Shown one piece after another: positions 34,105 to 42,834 of a stretch of 64,000 bases of DNA (the first letter of the stretch is position 1; every line of letters starts with the position of its first letter). The notes under the pieces are model-generated. The model searched no databases. It was not told the DNA's origin and worked only from the letters and a program-made list of their open reading frames with translations. The position numbers were made by a program, and so were the translations under genes. The DNA is from Terrimesophilobacter sp038243605. Its GTDB lineage: Bacteria > Actinomycetota > Actinomycetes > Actinomycetales > Microbacteriaceae. Location: the NCBI GenBank assembly GCA_038243605.1, contig JBBSQX010000017.1, positions 14,374-78,373 on the forward strand, written 5' to 3'.

Positions 34105-34587
34105 ATGGAGCCAAAGACGAACGGCGTGCCGATTAATGCCCGATACGCAACGATTCTCTTTGTCGCGCTTGGCACATCGGCACTGGTGTTTGCTGGTCTG
34201 TTTTCGGCAGCAACAGCTCGGTCTGCGAGCTATCATTCGGCCTGGCTCGTGGCGTACCTCGTTCTCATCGTGGGGCTCGCTCAGCTGGCACTCGGGATCG
34301 GGCAGTGGTGGTTGGCCTCCAAACCATTTCGTATCGCCACCGTGATAGTTGAGCTGTTGTTCTTCAACCTCGGTAACGCTGGTGTCATCGTTGGCACGCT
34401 GCTCGCGGCACCGGTTTGGGTGGATGTCGGCAGCCTATGGATCGTCATCGCACTCGCCTTCTTCGTCTGGCAGGTGTGGTCGCCGCGGCGCCGTGGTCTT
34501 GCGCTGTGGGCATACTGGGTACTCGTCGTGTTGTTATTCGTGAGCGTGATCGTTGGCCTTGTCTTCGCCAACACTGTGTCGCATTGA
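34105..34587 (+). CDS. Small four-helix membrane protein
   Basis: A 160-residue protein with four to five hydrophobic helices (ATILFVALGTSALVFAGLF, AWLVAYLVLIVGLAQLALGI, NAGVIVGTLLAAPVWV and AYWVLVVLLFVSVIVGLVF). It has conserved-looking Trp residues and no charged motif that suggests a catalytic role. I do not recognise the family. It has a weak GAGG site close to the ATG. It lies just upstream of the molybdoenzyme gene on the same strand and may share its promoter region. Confidence 0.65.
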   Translation: MEPKTNGVPINARYATILFVALGTSALVFAGLFSAATARSASYHSAWLVAYLVLIVGLAQLALGIGQWWLASKPFRIATVIVELLFFNLGNAGVIVGTLLAAPVWVDVGSLWIVIALAFFVWQVWSPRRRGLALWAYWVLVVLLFVSVIVGLVFANTVSH

Positions 34588-34623
34588 TCTGATGTCCGGC
34601 GGTTGTGCCGAGTAAACGTCAAT

Positions 34624-34637
34624 TTGATGCTTGTCAC
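34624..34637. promoter_or_regulatory. Near-match FNR-like box upstream of the molybdoenzyme gene
   Basis: TTGATGCTTGTCAC differs from the TTGA-N6-TCAA pattern only at the last base. Its centre lies about 55 bp before the ATG at 34686. It is weaker than the two boxes at 29046 and 33237. Confidence 0.3.
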
Positions 34638-34685
34638 GGTTCTCCACCGCAGCAACGTTGCCAGCGCAGGGCTACGCTCGGGAGT

Positions 34686-36482
34686 ATGAAACACCCAGTA
34701 TCGGACGACCAGTTATTCCCCGCTCCGGACAAGGGTTATGCAAGTAAATCGGTGCAGGAGAGCTACCGTACTGAGCTGGTGAGAAAACCCGAAGACGTTG
34801 TCGGTGATGACTGGGCTGGTGGCGTTCCGGCGCAATATGGTGTTGCTCCCCGCATTCGCATCGGGCGCAACAAATGGTTCAATCTTCTGTGGTTGGTTCC
34901 GATCGGGCTTCTGCTTCTTATCGTCGGAATCGCCGTCGCGAAGGGTCTGCGCGAGCTTCCCGGCGTGCAGGAGTTCATCGCCACCTACCCGGGCGAATCA
35001 GAACTTCCCGCTGGGGCACCGGTCGGTTTCCCCGCGTGGCTCAGTTGGCAGCACTTTCTGAACGCGTTCTTCATGATCTTCATCATCCGCTCAGGGGTGA
35101 CGATTCTTGCCGACCACCCGCGGCTGTACATGACCAGGCACTCCACGCCAGGCAAAGACTGGTTCCGTATGCAGAAGCCGATTCCCGCAGACCCGCTCTA
35201 CACGGCAAAGAACGACTCGATCACGCTGCCTGACGGCGTAGGGCTGCCAGGTCGCCGTCACTCCATCGGCCTCGCGCGGTGGTGGCACCTAGGAATCGAC
35301 ACACTGTGGCTTACCAACGGCATCGTGTTTATGGTGCTGATCTTTCTGACCGGCCAGTGGATGCGCCTCGTGCCGATGAGCTGGGATGTTATACCGAACT
35401 CCATCTCCGTCGCAATCCAATATCTTTCGCTGGACTGGCCACACGATAACGGCTGGGTCAACTACAACGGTCTACAGCTGATCGCCTACTTCATCACCGT
35501 GTTCATTGCGGCTCCGCTCGCTCTCATAACGGGGCTCGGAATGTCTCCAGCGCTCTCTACTCGGTTCCGTCGAATCAGTTCCATCTTCAGCATTCAAGTT
35601 GCCCGCTCGCTGCACTTCGCGGTGCTCTGCTGGTTCGTGATGTTCATCATCGTGCACGTCTCTCTCGTGCTCGCCACGGGGGCGCTCGCCAACCTCAACC
35701 ACATGTACGGCGGCAACAGCGGAGAAGACGGAAGTTGGATCGGATTCTGGATATTCGCAGCGTCCATGGTGGTCATGATCGTTGCGTGGGTTGCCGCGAC
35801 ACCGTTGACCTACCGTTACCCTCGCAAGGTGCAGAAGCTCGGCTATCTGCTCATCGGCCCAGCTCAAAAACTGTTCGAACACGTGGATGCCAAGCCTGGC
35901 CAGTACACGGAGAAAGATATCTCCCCGTACTTTTGGCACAACGGAAAGTATCCAACGGATGAGGAATTCGAGAAGCTGCAGGCCGACAACTTCGCGAGCT
36001 ACCGTTTGCGCATCAACGGACTCGTTGAGAACCCGGTTGAGCTGGATCTCGCCGAGCTTCGTGCGCTGCCACACCACGAGCAGATCACACAGCATTTCTG
36101 CATTCAAGGTTGGTCGGGTGTGGCCAAGTGGGGCGGGGTCTCGATGTCGACGATTCTCGACCTTGTCAAACCCACAGCAGAAGCCAAGTGGGCCGTGTTC
36201 TACTCGTACGCGCCGGGTCCAGATGGCGGTCTCTACTACGACGCGCATCCGATCGAGCAGATGAGTTACCCTCTCACGATGCTCGCCTACGAGATGAACG
36301 ACGACGACCTCTCCTTCGGTCACGGTGCACCGCTGCGCTTGCGCAACGAGGTGCAGCTAGGGTTCAAGATGGTCAAGTGGATCAAGGGCGTCGAGTTTGT
36401 CGCGAGCTTTGACGAGATCGGAGGGGGTCATGGTGGATACAACAACGACCACGAGTTCTTCGGATACCGGCAATCAATCTGA
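34686..36482 (+). CDS. Cytochrome b561-like membrane domain fused to sulfite-oxidase-type molybdoenzyme
   Basis: A 598-residue fusion. Residues about 60-400 form a membrane part with several helices and spaced His (WQHFLNAFF, GLARWWHLGID, ARSLHFAVL, IIVHVSLVL) suited to bind two b haems. Residues about 430-590 form a sulfite-oxidase/MsrP-like molybdopterin domain with the Mo-ligand Cys472 in HFCIQGWSGVAKWGG. It would pass electrons from quinol or a flavin reductase to a molybdenum site on one chain. No Tat signal is seen ahead of the Mo domain. I start at ATG 34686 (GGGAGT adjacent). It overlaps moaA by 53 bp. Confidence 0.85.
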   Translation: MKHPVSDDQLFPAPDKGYASKSVQESYRTELVRKPEDVVGDDWAGGVPAQYGVAPRIRIGRNKWFNLLWLVPIGLLLLIVGIAVAKGLRELPGVQEFIATYPGESELPAGAPVGFPAWLSWQHFLNAFFMIFIIRSGVTILADHPRLYMTRHSTPGKDWFRMQKPIPADPLYTAKNDSITLPDGVGLPGRRHSIGLARWWHLGIDTLWLTNGIVFMVLIFLTGQWMRLVPMSWDVIPNSISVAIQYLSLDWPHDNGWVNYNGLQLIAYFITVFIAAPLALITGLGMSPALSTRFRRISSIFSIQVARSLHFAVLCWFVMFIIVHVSLVLATGALANLNHMYGGNSGEDGSWIGFWIFAASMVVMIVAWVAATPLTYRYPRKVQKLGYLLIGPAQKLFEHVDAKPGQYTEKDISPYFWHNGKYPTDEEFEKLQADNFASYRLRINGLVENPVELDLAELRALPHHEQITQHFCIQGWSGVAKWGGVSMSTILDLVKPTAEAKWAVFYSYAPGPDGGLYYDAHPIEQMSYPLTMLAYEMNDDDLSFGHGAPLRLRNEVQLGFKMVKWIKGVEFVASFDEIGGGHGGYNNDHEFFGYRQSI

Positions 36483-37563
36483 GATGACGGCGCACACCGA
36501 AGCTCCGCTCGTCAACGCGCCGCTTGCCATCACTCCGCTGGTCGACACGCGTGGTCGGCCGCTGCACGACATCCGATTCTCGGTGACAGATCGCTGCAAC
36601 TTCCGTTGTGTGTACTGCATGCCAAAAGAGATTTTCGGCCGCGACTACGCGTTCATGCCGCGAGAAGAGCTGCTGAGTTTCGAAGAGATCACACGGTTGG
36701 CCGCGATCGGCGCAACCCACGGCGTCGAGAAGATTCGGCTCACCGGAGGCGAACCGCTGTTGCGCAAGGGTCTTCCAGAACTCATCGAGATGCTCAGCGC
36801 GCTGCGAACACCAGGGGGTAAAGCTCTCGACATCGCTGTCACCACGAACGGCTCAGCCCTCGCGCACCTCGCCCCTGCTCTCAAAGAGGCGGGCCTTCGA
36901 CGCGTGACCGTCTCGATTGATTCGCTCGACGAAGCCACCTTCCAGACGATGAATGACGTTAAGTTTCCCTTGGCGAAAGTGCTGCAGGGGCTGGAGGTCG
37001 CTCACGACGTCGGTCTTGGGCCGATCAAGGTAAACATGGTGGTGAAGAAGGGGCAGAACGATCAAGATATTGTGTCGATGGCCCGCTACTTCAAAGAGAC
37101 ACCATACGTTTTGCGATTCATCGAGTACATGGATGTTGGAACGACGAATGGCTGGCAGCTCGGCGAGGTGGTGCCATCCGCCGAGGTGATTAGGCGCATT
37201 AATGAGGAGCTGCCCCTCCAGGCGATCGAGCCGAATTACCGCGGAGAGACATCGAAGCGCTGGCGGTACAAAGACGGCAGCGGTGAGATTGGTGTGATTT
37301 CTAGCGTCACGCAGTCGTTCTGCCACTCGTGTTCACGCGCGCGGATTTCGGTGGACGGCAAGCTGTACACCTGCCTCTTTGCCAGCGAGGGCCACGACCT
37401 GCGCACACTCCTGCGTGGTGGGGCAACCGACGAGGAGCTCTCCACCGTGATGGCGAACATCTGGCGAGAAAGAAATGATCGATATTCAGAGGAACGCTCA
37501 CTCAACACTGAGCAGCGAAAGCCGGGAGCGAAGAAGATTGAGATGTCCTACATTGGTGGCTGA
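36430..37563 (+). CDS. moaA: GTP 3',8-cyclase MoaA (molybdenum cofactor step 1)
   Basis: A 377-residue radical-SAM enzyme that rearranges GTP to 3',8-cyclo-dihydro-GTP. The N-terminal SAM cluster is C56-x3-C60-x2-C63 in DRCNFRCVYCMP. The second cluster appears in FCHSCSRARISVDGKLYTCLF. RLTGGEPLLRKGL and TTNGSALA are typical. The last residue pair is Gly-Gly, as required for activity. The ATG at 36430 has GGAGGGGG upstream and overlaps the previous gene; ATG 36484 is an alternative just after its stop. Coupling with the molybdoenzyme gene links cofactor supply to demand. Confidence 0.95.
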   Translation: MVDTTTTTSSSDTGNQSEMTAHTEAPLVNAPLAITPLVDTRGRPLHDIRFSVTDRCNFRCVYCMPKEIFGRDYAFMPREELLSFEEITRLAAIGATHGVEKIRLTGGEPLLRKGLPELIEMLSALRTPGGKALDIAVTTNGSALAHLAPALKEAGLRRVTVSIDSLDEATFQTMNDVKFPLAKVLQGLEVAHDVGLGPIKVNMVVKKGQNDQDIVSMARYFKETPYVLRFIEYMDVGTTNGWQLGEVVPSAEVIRRINEELPLQAIEPNYRGETSKRWRYKDGSGEIGVISSVTQSFCHSCSRARISVDGKLYTCLFASEGHDLRTLLRGGATDEELSTVMANIWRERNDRYSEERSLNTEQRKPGAKKIEMSYIGG

Positions 37564-37576
37564 AACGGGTACTGAG

Positions 37577-37822
37577 ATGTCGGTAGTGGTGCGATATTTC
37601 GCGGCGGCGGCAGAGGCAGCAGGGTGCGAAGAAGAGACCATCGAGGCTACCGATGGCATGACCATCGGAGCGCTCAAGGCACAACTCATCGAACGGTACG
37701 GCGACCTCATGCGTTGCGTCGTGGAGTCTGGATCATTTCTTATCGACGGAGTGGTACGCAAGGATGACGCGCATTCGATAGGCGAACGGGTGGATGTCCT
37801 GCCACCGTTTGCGGGCGGTTAG
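37577..37822 (+). CDS. moaD: MoaD, small subunit of molybdopterin synthase
   Basis: An 81-residue ubiquitin-fold sulfur carrier with the terminal FAGG needed for thiocarboxylation. It partners with MoaE (encoded at 46395) to make molybdopterin and is charged by MoeZ (46859). The ATG is 13 bp after the moaA stop. The partner genes are 9 kb away rather than adjacent. Confidence 0.93.
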   Translation: MSVVVRYFAAAAEAAGCEEETIEATDGMTIGALKAQLIERYGDLMRCVVESGSFLIDGVVRKDDAHSIGERVDVLPPFAGG

Positions 37823-37824
37823 AC

Positions 37825-39294
37825 GTGGAGTCGCCAGTCGATAGGGGCACCCCCTATGCTGACGCGGTGACGGCCAACGCGGCGCAGGATCTGCTGCGGC
37901 TGAACATACCCGGCCACAGCGGAGACGATGGGGCCGCGCCGGAGCTCACCGCATTCTTTGGCCCCGGTGTTTTGCAGAAAGATATCAGCCCATTGTTGAC
38001 CGGGATCGACATGGGCTCTGAGAGCCCGTATGACGAGTCGATCGCGCTCGCTGCAGAAGCGTGGGGTGCTCGCCATAGCTGGTTCCTCACCAACGGTGCT
38101 TCTCAGGCCAACCGAATGGGCGCGCTCGCGCTCGGCGCGTTTGGGAGACCTGAACAGCCGGTGCTCGTGCAGCGCAGCGCGCACTCCAGTTTCATTGACG
38201 GAATCATCCTCGCCGGTCTCACACCGGTGTTCGTTCACCCCTTGATTGACGATCGCTACGGCATTGCGCACGGCGTCTCGCCGGCAGAACTTGAGCGCAC
38301 GCTCGCCGAAACAGAGGAACCTAAAGGTGTCTATATCGTCACGCCAAGTTACTTCGGCGCTGTGGCGAATGTTGCGGCGATGGCCGACATCGCCCACACC
38401 GCCGGGGTGCCGCTCATGGTCGATGAGGCGTGGGGCGCACATTTTGGTTTTCACCCCGAGCTTCCGCAGAACTCGCTGGCGCTCGGTGCTGACCTAGTCG
38501 TTTCCAGCACCCACAAGCTTGGTGGGAGCCTCACTCAGTCCGCGATGATGCATCTCGGCGATGGCCCTTTCGCGGACGCGCTGGAGCCCCTCGTGCAGCG
38601 TGCCTACATGATCACGATGTCGACAAGTCAAAGTGCGCTTCTCCTGGCATCTCTCGACATCGCCCGCCACTCGCTGGTGACGGGTCGGTCGAAGATGGGG
38701 GAGGCGATCGCCGCTGCCGAGCGCATCAGGGTCGAGATCAGGCGACGCGGAAGATTTCAGATCGTCAGTGACTCGTGGCACTTTGACGAGGTGGTGGCAA
38801 GCGATCCGCTGAGGATTTCTGTCGATGTTCGCGCCGCTGGGCTGAACGGTAACGCCGTGCGCGATGAACTGATCCGTGCTGACGGAATTTATACGGAGAT
38901 CTCTACCGACGCCTGTATTGTTGCGTTTCTTGGCCCCGGATTTGCGCCTGATGACAATCGGTTCGTTGACGCGCTCCACCGCTTAGAACCGAACGGTGCC
39001 TTGGCGTATGCCGACACTCCCACGCTCTCACTGCCGCATTTCGGCGAACTCAGCATGAGACCGAGGGATGCTTGGTTCGCCCCTGCGGTGAAGGTATCGG
39101 CTTACGAGGCGGTTGGCCGTGTGTCAGCGGATTCTCTCGCCGCTTACCCGCCTGGTATCCCGAACGTGATGCCGGGCGAGGTCATCTCTGGTGAGGTCGT
39201 TGAGTTCTTGCGCACTGTTGCGGCAAGCCCCGGTGGGTATGTGCGAGGCGCGACTGACCCCGCCGTGGACTACATTCGCGTGGTGGCCGACTGA
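37825..39294 (+). CDS. Orn/Lys/Arg decarboxylase family PLP enzyme
   Basis: A 489-residue PLP enzyme of the Gram-positive SpeA-like (fold-I) decarboxylase group. LLRLNIPGHSGD near the N-terminus is the family start, and FLTNGASQANRMGAL binds the cofactor phosphate. The Asp of MVDEAWGAHFGFHP contacts the pyridine N, and STHKLGGSLTQS carries the PLP Lys. It starts with GTG 2 bp after moaD, probably in the same transcript although the pathways differ. Substrate choice among Arg, Lys and Orn is undecided. Confidence 0.88.
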   Translation: MESPVDRGTPYADAVTANAAQDLLRLNIPGHSGDDGAAPELTAFFGPGVLQKDISPLLTGIDMGSESPYDESIALAAEAWGARHSWFLTNGASQANRMGALALGAFGRPEQPVLVQRSAHSSFIDGIILAGLTPVFVHPLIDDRYGIAHGVSPAELERTLAETEEPKGVYIVTPSYFGAVANVAAMADIAHTAGVPLMVDEAWGAHFGFHPELPQNSLALGADLVVSSTHKLGGSLTQSAMMHLGDGPFADALEPLVQRAYMITMSTSQSALLLASLDIARHSLVTGRSKMGEAIAAAERIRVEIRRRGRFQIVSDSWHFDEVVASDPLRISVDVRAAGLNGNAVRDELIRADGIYTEISTDACIVAFLGPGFAPDDNRFVDALHRLEPNGALAYADTPTLSLPHFGELSMRPRDAWFAPAVKVSAYEAVGRVSADSLAAYPPGIPNVMPGEVISGEVVEFLRTVAASPGGYVRGATDPAVDYIRVVAD

Positions 39295-39349
39295 GCGTTC
39301 GCAGACTGAGTGGTTGCGAACTGAGTGGTCGCTAACTGAGCGGTCGCTA
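39290..39349. repeat. Four 15-bp tandem repeats over the decarboxylase stop
   Basis: Units at 39290-39304, 39305-39319, 39320-39334 and 39335-39349 share ACTGAG at their start and GGTCGC-like centres. Since 15 is a multiple of three, the stop TGA at 39292 is repeated in frame at 39307, 39322 and 39337. They fill most of the 79-bp gap to the convergent acyl-CoA dehydrogenase gene. Confidence 0.85.
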
Positions 39350-39373
39350 ACTTAAAGACTGCTCGCGAAGCGG

Positions 39374-40549
39374 TTACGAGAAGGCAGCGATCCCCGTCTG
39401 TGCGCGCCCGAGGATGAGCGCGTGCACGTCGTGAGTGCCCTCGTACGTGTTCACCACCTCGAGGTTCACGAGGTGTCTGGCGATGGAGAACTCGTCGCTG
39501 ATGCCGTTGCCGCCGAGCATGTCTCGCGCCTGACGGGCGATGTCGAGTGACTTACCTGCACTGTTGCGCTTCATAATCGAGGTGATCTCGACGGCAGCAG
39601 TTCCCTCGTCCTTCATCCGCCCGAGGCGCAGGCAGCCCTGCAGCGCGAGGGTAATTTCCGTTTGCATATCGGCGAGCTTCTTCTGGATGAGCTGGTTGGC
39701 GGCAAGCGGGCGGCCGAACTGTTGCCTATCTAGAACGTACTGCCGAGCGGTGTGCCAGCAGTCTTCTGCTGCGCCGAGTGCGCCCCAGCTAATGCCGTAA
39801 CGTGCGGAGTTCAGGCACGTGAATGGACCCTTCAGCCCGCGGATGTCGGGGAACGCGTTTTCTTCCGGGCAGAACACGTCATCCATCACAATTTCGCCCG
39901 TGATGGAGGCGCGCAGGCCGACCTTGCCGTGGATGGCGGGCGCGCTAAGGCCCTCCCATCCTTTCTCCAGCACGAAGCCACGAATCTTGTCTTCGTAGTC
40001 TTTAGCCCACACCACGAAGACGTCGGCAATGGGGCTATTCGTGATCCACATTTTGTTGCCCGTGAGGCGGTAACCACCCTCCACGGCGCGTGCGCGCGTG
40101 GTCAGGGCTCCCGCATCGGATCCGTGGTCTGGTTCGGTGAGGCCAAAGCAGCCGATCAGTTCGCCGCTGGCGAGCTTCGGTAAGTATTTCTGTTTCGTCT
40201 CTTCGTTACCGAATTCGAGAATGGGCACCATCACGAGGGAGGATTGCACGCTCATCATGGAGCGGTATCCGGAATCAACGCGTTCCACCTCGCGGGCGAT
40301 GAGCCCGTAGCTCACATAGTTGAGGGCGCTGCCGCCGTACTCTTCAGGAATCGTGGCGCCGAGGAGCCCGATCTCGCCCATCTCGCGAAAGATCGTTGGG
40401 TCGGTGTGTTCGGTGCGGAACGCCTCACGCACGCGGGGCGCAAGTTTAGTTTGCGCATACTTTGCGGCCGTGTCACGGATCATCCGCTCGTCGTCGCTGA
40501 GCTGCTCATCGAGGTGCAGCGGGTCTTTCCAATCGAAGCTGATGGCCAT
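39374..40549 (-). CDS. Acyl-CoA dehydrogenase, glutaryl-CoA dehydrogenase-like
   Basis: A 391-residue FAD enzyme. The segments CFGLTEPDHGSDAGAL and KMWITNSPIADVFVVWA are acyl-CoA dehydrogenase signatures. The catalytic Glu lies in EVVNTYEGTHDVHALILGRAQTG, which is the glutaryl-CoA dehydrogenase-type C-terminus. FGRPLAANQLIQKKLADMQTE is also characteristic. If this is glutaryl-CoA dehydrogenase it would act in lysine/tryptophan catabolism. The upstream Lys/Orn/Arg decarboxylase is convergent with it, so no operon link is implied. Confidence 0.9.
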   Translation of the reverse strand: MAISFDWKDPLHLDEQLSDDERMIRDTAAKYAQTKLAPRVREAFRTEHTDPTIFREMGEIGLLGATIPEEYGGSALNYVSYGLIAREVERVDSGYRSMMSVQSSLVMVPILEFGNEETKQKYLPKLASGELIGCFGLTEPDHGSDAGALTTRARAVEGGYRLTGNKMWITNSPIADVFVVWAKDYEDKIRGFVLEKGWEGLSAPAIHGKVGLRASITGEIVMDDVFCPEENAFPDIRGLKGPFTCLNSARYGISWGALGAAEDCWHTARQYVLDRQQFGRPLAANQLIQKKLADMQTEITLALQGCLRLGRMKDEGTAAVEITSIMKRNSAGKSLDIARQARDMLGGNGISDEFSIARHLVNLEVVNTYEGTHDVHALILGRAQTGIAAFS

Positions 40550-40562
40550 GCCTCAAGTCTGC

Positions 40563-40591
40563 CCTAAACCTCAGTGAGTTGAGGGCTTAGG
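40563..40591. other. Imperfect inverted repeat upstream of acyl-CoA dehydrogenase
   Basis: CCTAA (40563-40567) pairs with TTAGG (40587-40591), and CCTCA (40569-40573) pairs with TGAGG (40580-40584), with a small bulge. It lies 14 bp before the acyl-CoA dehydrogenase start in the 135-bp gap to the tetR gene and could be an operator. I see nothing else in that gap. Confidence 0.35.
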
Positions 40592-40684
40592 CAATTCGGG
40601 CACGTCGTCTATTTTCGCTGGCGCCACGAGATGGTGTGATCTTTATCGTTCGGACCGCGCGTTGCCGCTGATCTGAGTTGCCCT

Positions 40685-41344
40685 TTACTGTGCTGCTCTT
40701 CCTTCGAGCTGAAGTTGCAGCCCATCCAAGATGAGCTGCAGACCGTTCCCAAACTCGTTCTCAAACGAGTAGTCGCCGCTGCCTAGGAGCTCGGTGAGCG
40801 CACCGACGAGGTAAGGGTAATCTTCCGCCGAAGGGGCCACCTCGGCGGCAAAATTGGCTTCGGCTCCTTCTGTGAGTTCGAAGGGCAGCCCGGATTCCGT
40901 CAGCGCGAAACCGTACACGAAAGCGTCGAGTGTCGAGAAAGCGTGTGTCGCGAGCGCGGCCGAAAAGCCTTGGGTCATGAGGCAGCCGATCACACGATCG
41001 TGGTGGCGCAGAAGTGCGGGCCCCGGGGTGGGGCGTGACTCGAGCATGCCAAGCGCCCACGGGTGCTTTCGGAACATGTGGCGGGCAGACTCGGCACGTG
41101 ACGCCATCGCTTCGCGCCACGGATCACTGACCTCCGGGAGGTCAATCTGCGTGAACGCCCACTCCGCGACTGCGTCAAGTAGGTCGTTTTTGTTTGAGAC
41201 ATGGTGGTACAGCGACATCGCCTGAACCTTGAGTTCCGCCGCTACGGTTCGCATGCTGACGCCCGAGAGCCCACGTCGATCCGCGACAGCTGCGGCTGCC
41301 GTCACGATTCTCTTTCGGCTGAGCGTGCCACGTGCGGTCATCAT
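40685..41344 (-). CDS. TetR/AcrR family regulator with TetR_C-like ligand domain
   Basis: A 219-residue repressor. The N-terminal helix-turn-helix is in LSGVSMRTVAAELKVQAMSLYHHVSNKNDLLDAV. The region from about residue 75 (WREAMASRAESARHMFRKHPWALGMLESRP) is the TetR_C-type ligand-binding domain. Two adjacent ATGs mark the start. It is divergent from the membrane-protein gene at 41424, with a palindrome between them, so this pair resembles a repressor-target module. The ligand is unknown. Confidence 0.88.
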   Translation of the reverse strand: MMTARGTLSRKRIVTAAAAVADRRGLSGVSMRTVAAELKVQAMSLYHHVSNKNDLLDAVAEWAFTQIDLPEVSDPWREAMASRAESARHMFRKHPWALGMLESRPTPGPALLRHHDRVIGCLMTQGFSAALATHAFSTLDAFVYGFALTESGLPFELTEGAEANFAAEVAPSAEDYPYLVGALTELLGSGDYSFENEFGNGLQLILDGLQLQLEGRAAQ

Positions 41345-41359
41345 CCCATTCTTGCCTTA

Positions 41360-41373
41360 CTTACAGGTGTAAG
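41360..41373. promoter_or_regulatory. Candidate TetR operator (41.36 kb)
   Basis: CTTACA (41360-41365) and TGTAAG (41368-41373) form a palindrome with a 2-base centre between the divergent tetR and membrane-protein genes. TTACA-N2-TGTAA is a common TetR-family operator form. A further CTTAC copy at 41356 partly overlaps it. Confidence 0.6.
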
Positions 41374-41423
41374 GCTATGCTTCGTGATACCCACAAAGTT
41401 CGTCACCCGAAAGGTTCCTTGAA

Positions 41424-41837
41424 ATGTCCAGTGCCACGCAGCCCTTCGCCCCGCTTGACGTACGAATCCGCCTCGCCGCATTGTGGACGACGACGATGCT
41501 CATCGTCGCGTTTGTCGACATCTTCGCTTTCTACCGGCACGACATCACGGACCAGATTGCCACGGGGCGAATCTTTGGTTTCGACATCGATCAATTCTTT
41601 ATGCTCGGCATCATCGCTTACGTGACCATCCCGACTCTGATGATCACCCTTAGTCTTCTGCTGCCGCGGCGTGCAAACCGTGTTGTCAACGTTGTAATCG
41701 CCGCCGTTTTTGCCGTGACCATTGTGGGCGCCGCCATCGGGGAATGGAGTTACTACCTGCTCGCGAGCGCGGTGGAGCTAGGTCTTCTCGCAACGATTGT
41801 GACGCTCGCACTGAGATGGACTACGACTACGCCATAA
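41424..41837 (+). CDS. Small membrane protein (DUF6326-like)
   Basis: A 137-residue protein with four helices (LAALWTTTMLIVAFVDIFAFY, FFMLGIIAYVTIPTLMITLSLLL, VVNVVIAAVFAVTIVGAA and YYLLASAVELGLLATIVTLAL). It resembles a widespread small-membrane-protein family of unknown function, and I give the DUF name from memory with modest confidence. It is probably repressed by the divergent TetR. Confidence 0.7.
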   Translation: MSSATQPFAPLDVRIRLAALWTTTMLIVAFVDIFAFYRHDITDQIATGRIFGFDIDQFFMLGIIAYVTIPTLMITLSLLLPRRANRVVNVVIAAVFAVTIVGAAIGEWSYYLLASAVELGLLATIVTLALRWTTTTP

Positions 41838-41913
41838 GTGGCACCCGAGTACCACAGCCCTGCAGGCAAGACCGTCCGCTCGGAGGACGCTCTAGGGGCG
41901 TGGAGTTTCTAAC

Positions 41914-42834
41914 ATGGAAACCATGATCGAAATACAAGGACTCACCAAGAGGTACGGCGCGAAGACCGCCGTCGACAATATCACCGCCACGATTCGCCCA
42001 GGGCTCGTCACCGGGTTCCTCGGGCCGAACGGAGCAGGAAAATCCACGACGATGCGCGCCGTCATCGGGCTGGACCGCCCGAGCGCAGGAACCGTCACGG
42101 TGAACGGAAAACGGTACGCGGGACACCGCTCTCCGATGCACGAAGTGGGAGCACTTCTGGATGCCAAGGCAATCCACACCGGGCGCACGGCCTACAATCA
42201 TTTGCTCGCCATGGCAGCCACCCACGGAATCGGCAAAGCTCGCGTGCATGAAGTGATTGCCATGACCGGCCTTGAGCCCGTCGCGAAGAAACGAGTCGGA
42301 GGCTTCTCTCTCGGTATGGGCCAGAGGCTCGGAATCGCCGCGGCACTCCTCGGCGACCCACAAACACTGATCCTGGATGAGCCGGTCAACGGCCTCGACC
42401 CGGAGGGCGTAATTTGGGTGCGCCAACTCACCAAATATCTGGCTTCCCAAGGTCGTACAATTTTTCTTTCCTCCCACCTCATGAGTGAGATGGCGCAGAC
42501 CGCAGATCACCTCATCGTGCTCGGGCGCGGCCGCATCATCGCGGATGCGCCGGTAAGCGAGATCCTCGCTCTCGCGACCGGCACTGCCGTGCGAGTGCGC
42601 ACGCCGCAGGCCGCCGAGCTTGCTAGCCGAATTTCGGGCAGCGATGTGATCGTAACGACCACCGAGCGCGACCTGTTAAGCATCGTGGGCCTGACATCCG
42701 CTCAGATCGGCGAGGCGGCAGCGCAGGCCAGCATCGTGCTGCACGAACTCACCCCGCTGGCGGCCTCCTTGGAGGATGCCTACCTTGAACTCACCCAAGA
42801 TGATGTCGAATACCACTCGGAGGTTTCCCGATGA
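41914..42834 (+). CDS. ABC exporter ATP-binding protein (CcmA/DrrA-like)
   Basis: A 306-residue ATPase. The Walker A GPNGAGKST, Q-loop, signature FSLGMGQRLGIAAAL (with LGMGQ in place of LSGGQ), Walker B LILDEPVNGLDPEG and His switch LSSHLMSEM are clear. The C-terminal extension (about 220-306) is typical of drug or lantibiotic-immunity exporters of the DrrA/BcrA type. GGAG lies 8 bases before the ATG. It overlaps the permease start (ATGA), and a two-component system follows downstream. Confidence 0.93.
   Translation: METMIEIQGLTKRYGAKTAVDNITATIRPGLVTGFLGPNGAGKSTTMRAVIGLDRPSAGTVTVNGKRYAGHRSPMHEVGALLDAKAIHTGRTAYNHLLAMAATHGIGKARVHEVIAMTGLEPVAKKRVGGFSLGMGQRLGIAAALLGDPQTLILDEPVNGLDPEGVIWVRQLTKYLASQGRTIFLSSHLMSEMAQTADHLIVLGRGRIIADAPVSEILALATGTAVRVRTPQAAELASRISGSDVIVTTTERDLLSIVGLTSAQIGEAAAQASIVLHELTPLAASLEDAYLELTQDDVEYHSEVSR

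Noticed and set aside
35472..36323. Minus-strand frame of 283 codons inside the molybdoenzyme gene
   Set aside because: Antisense shadow of the conserved cytochrome b/Mo domains; no domain or ribosome binding site.
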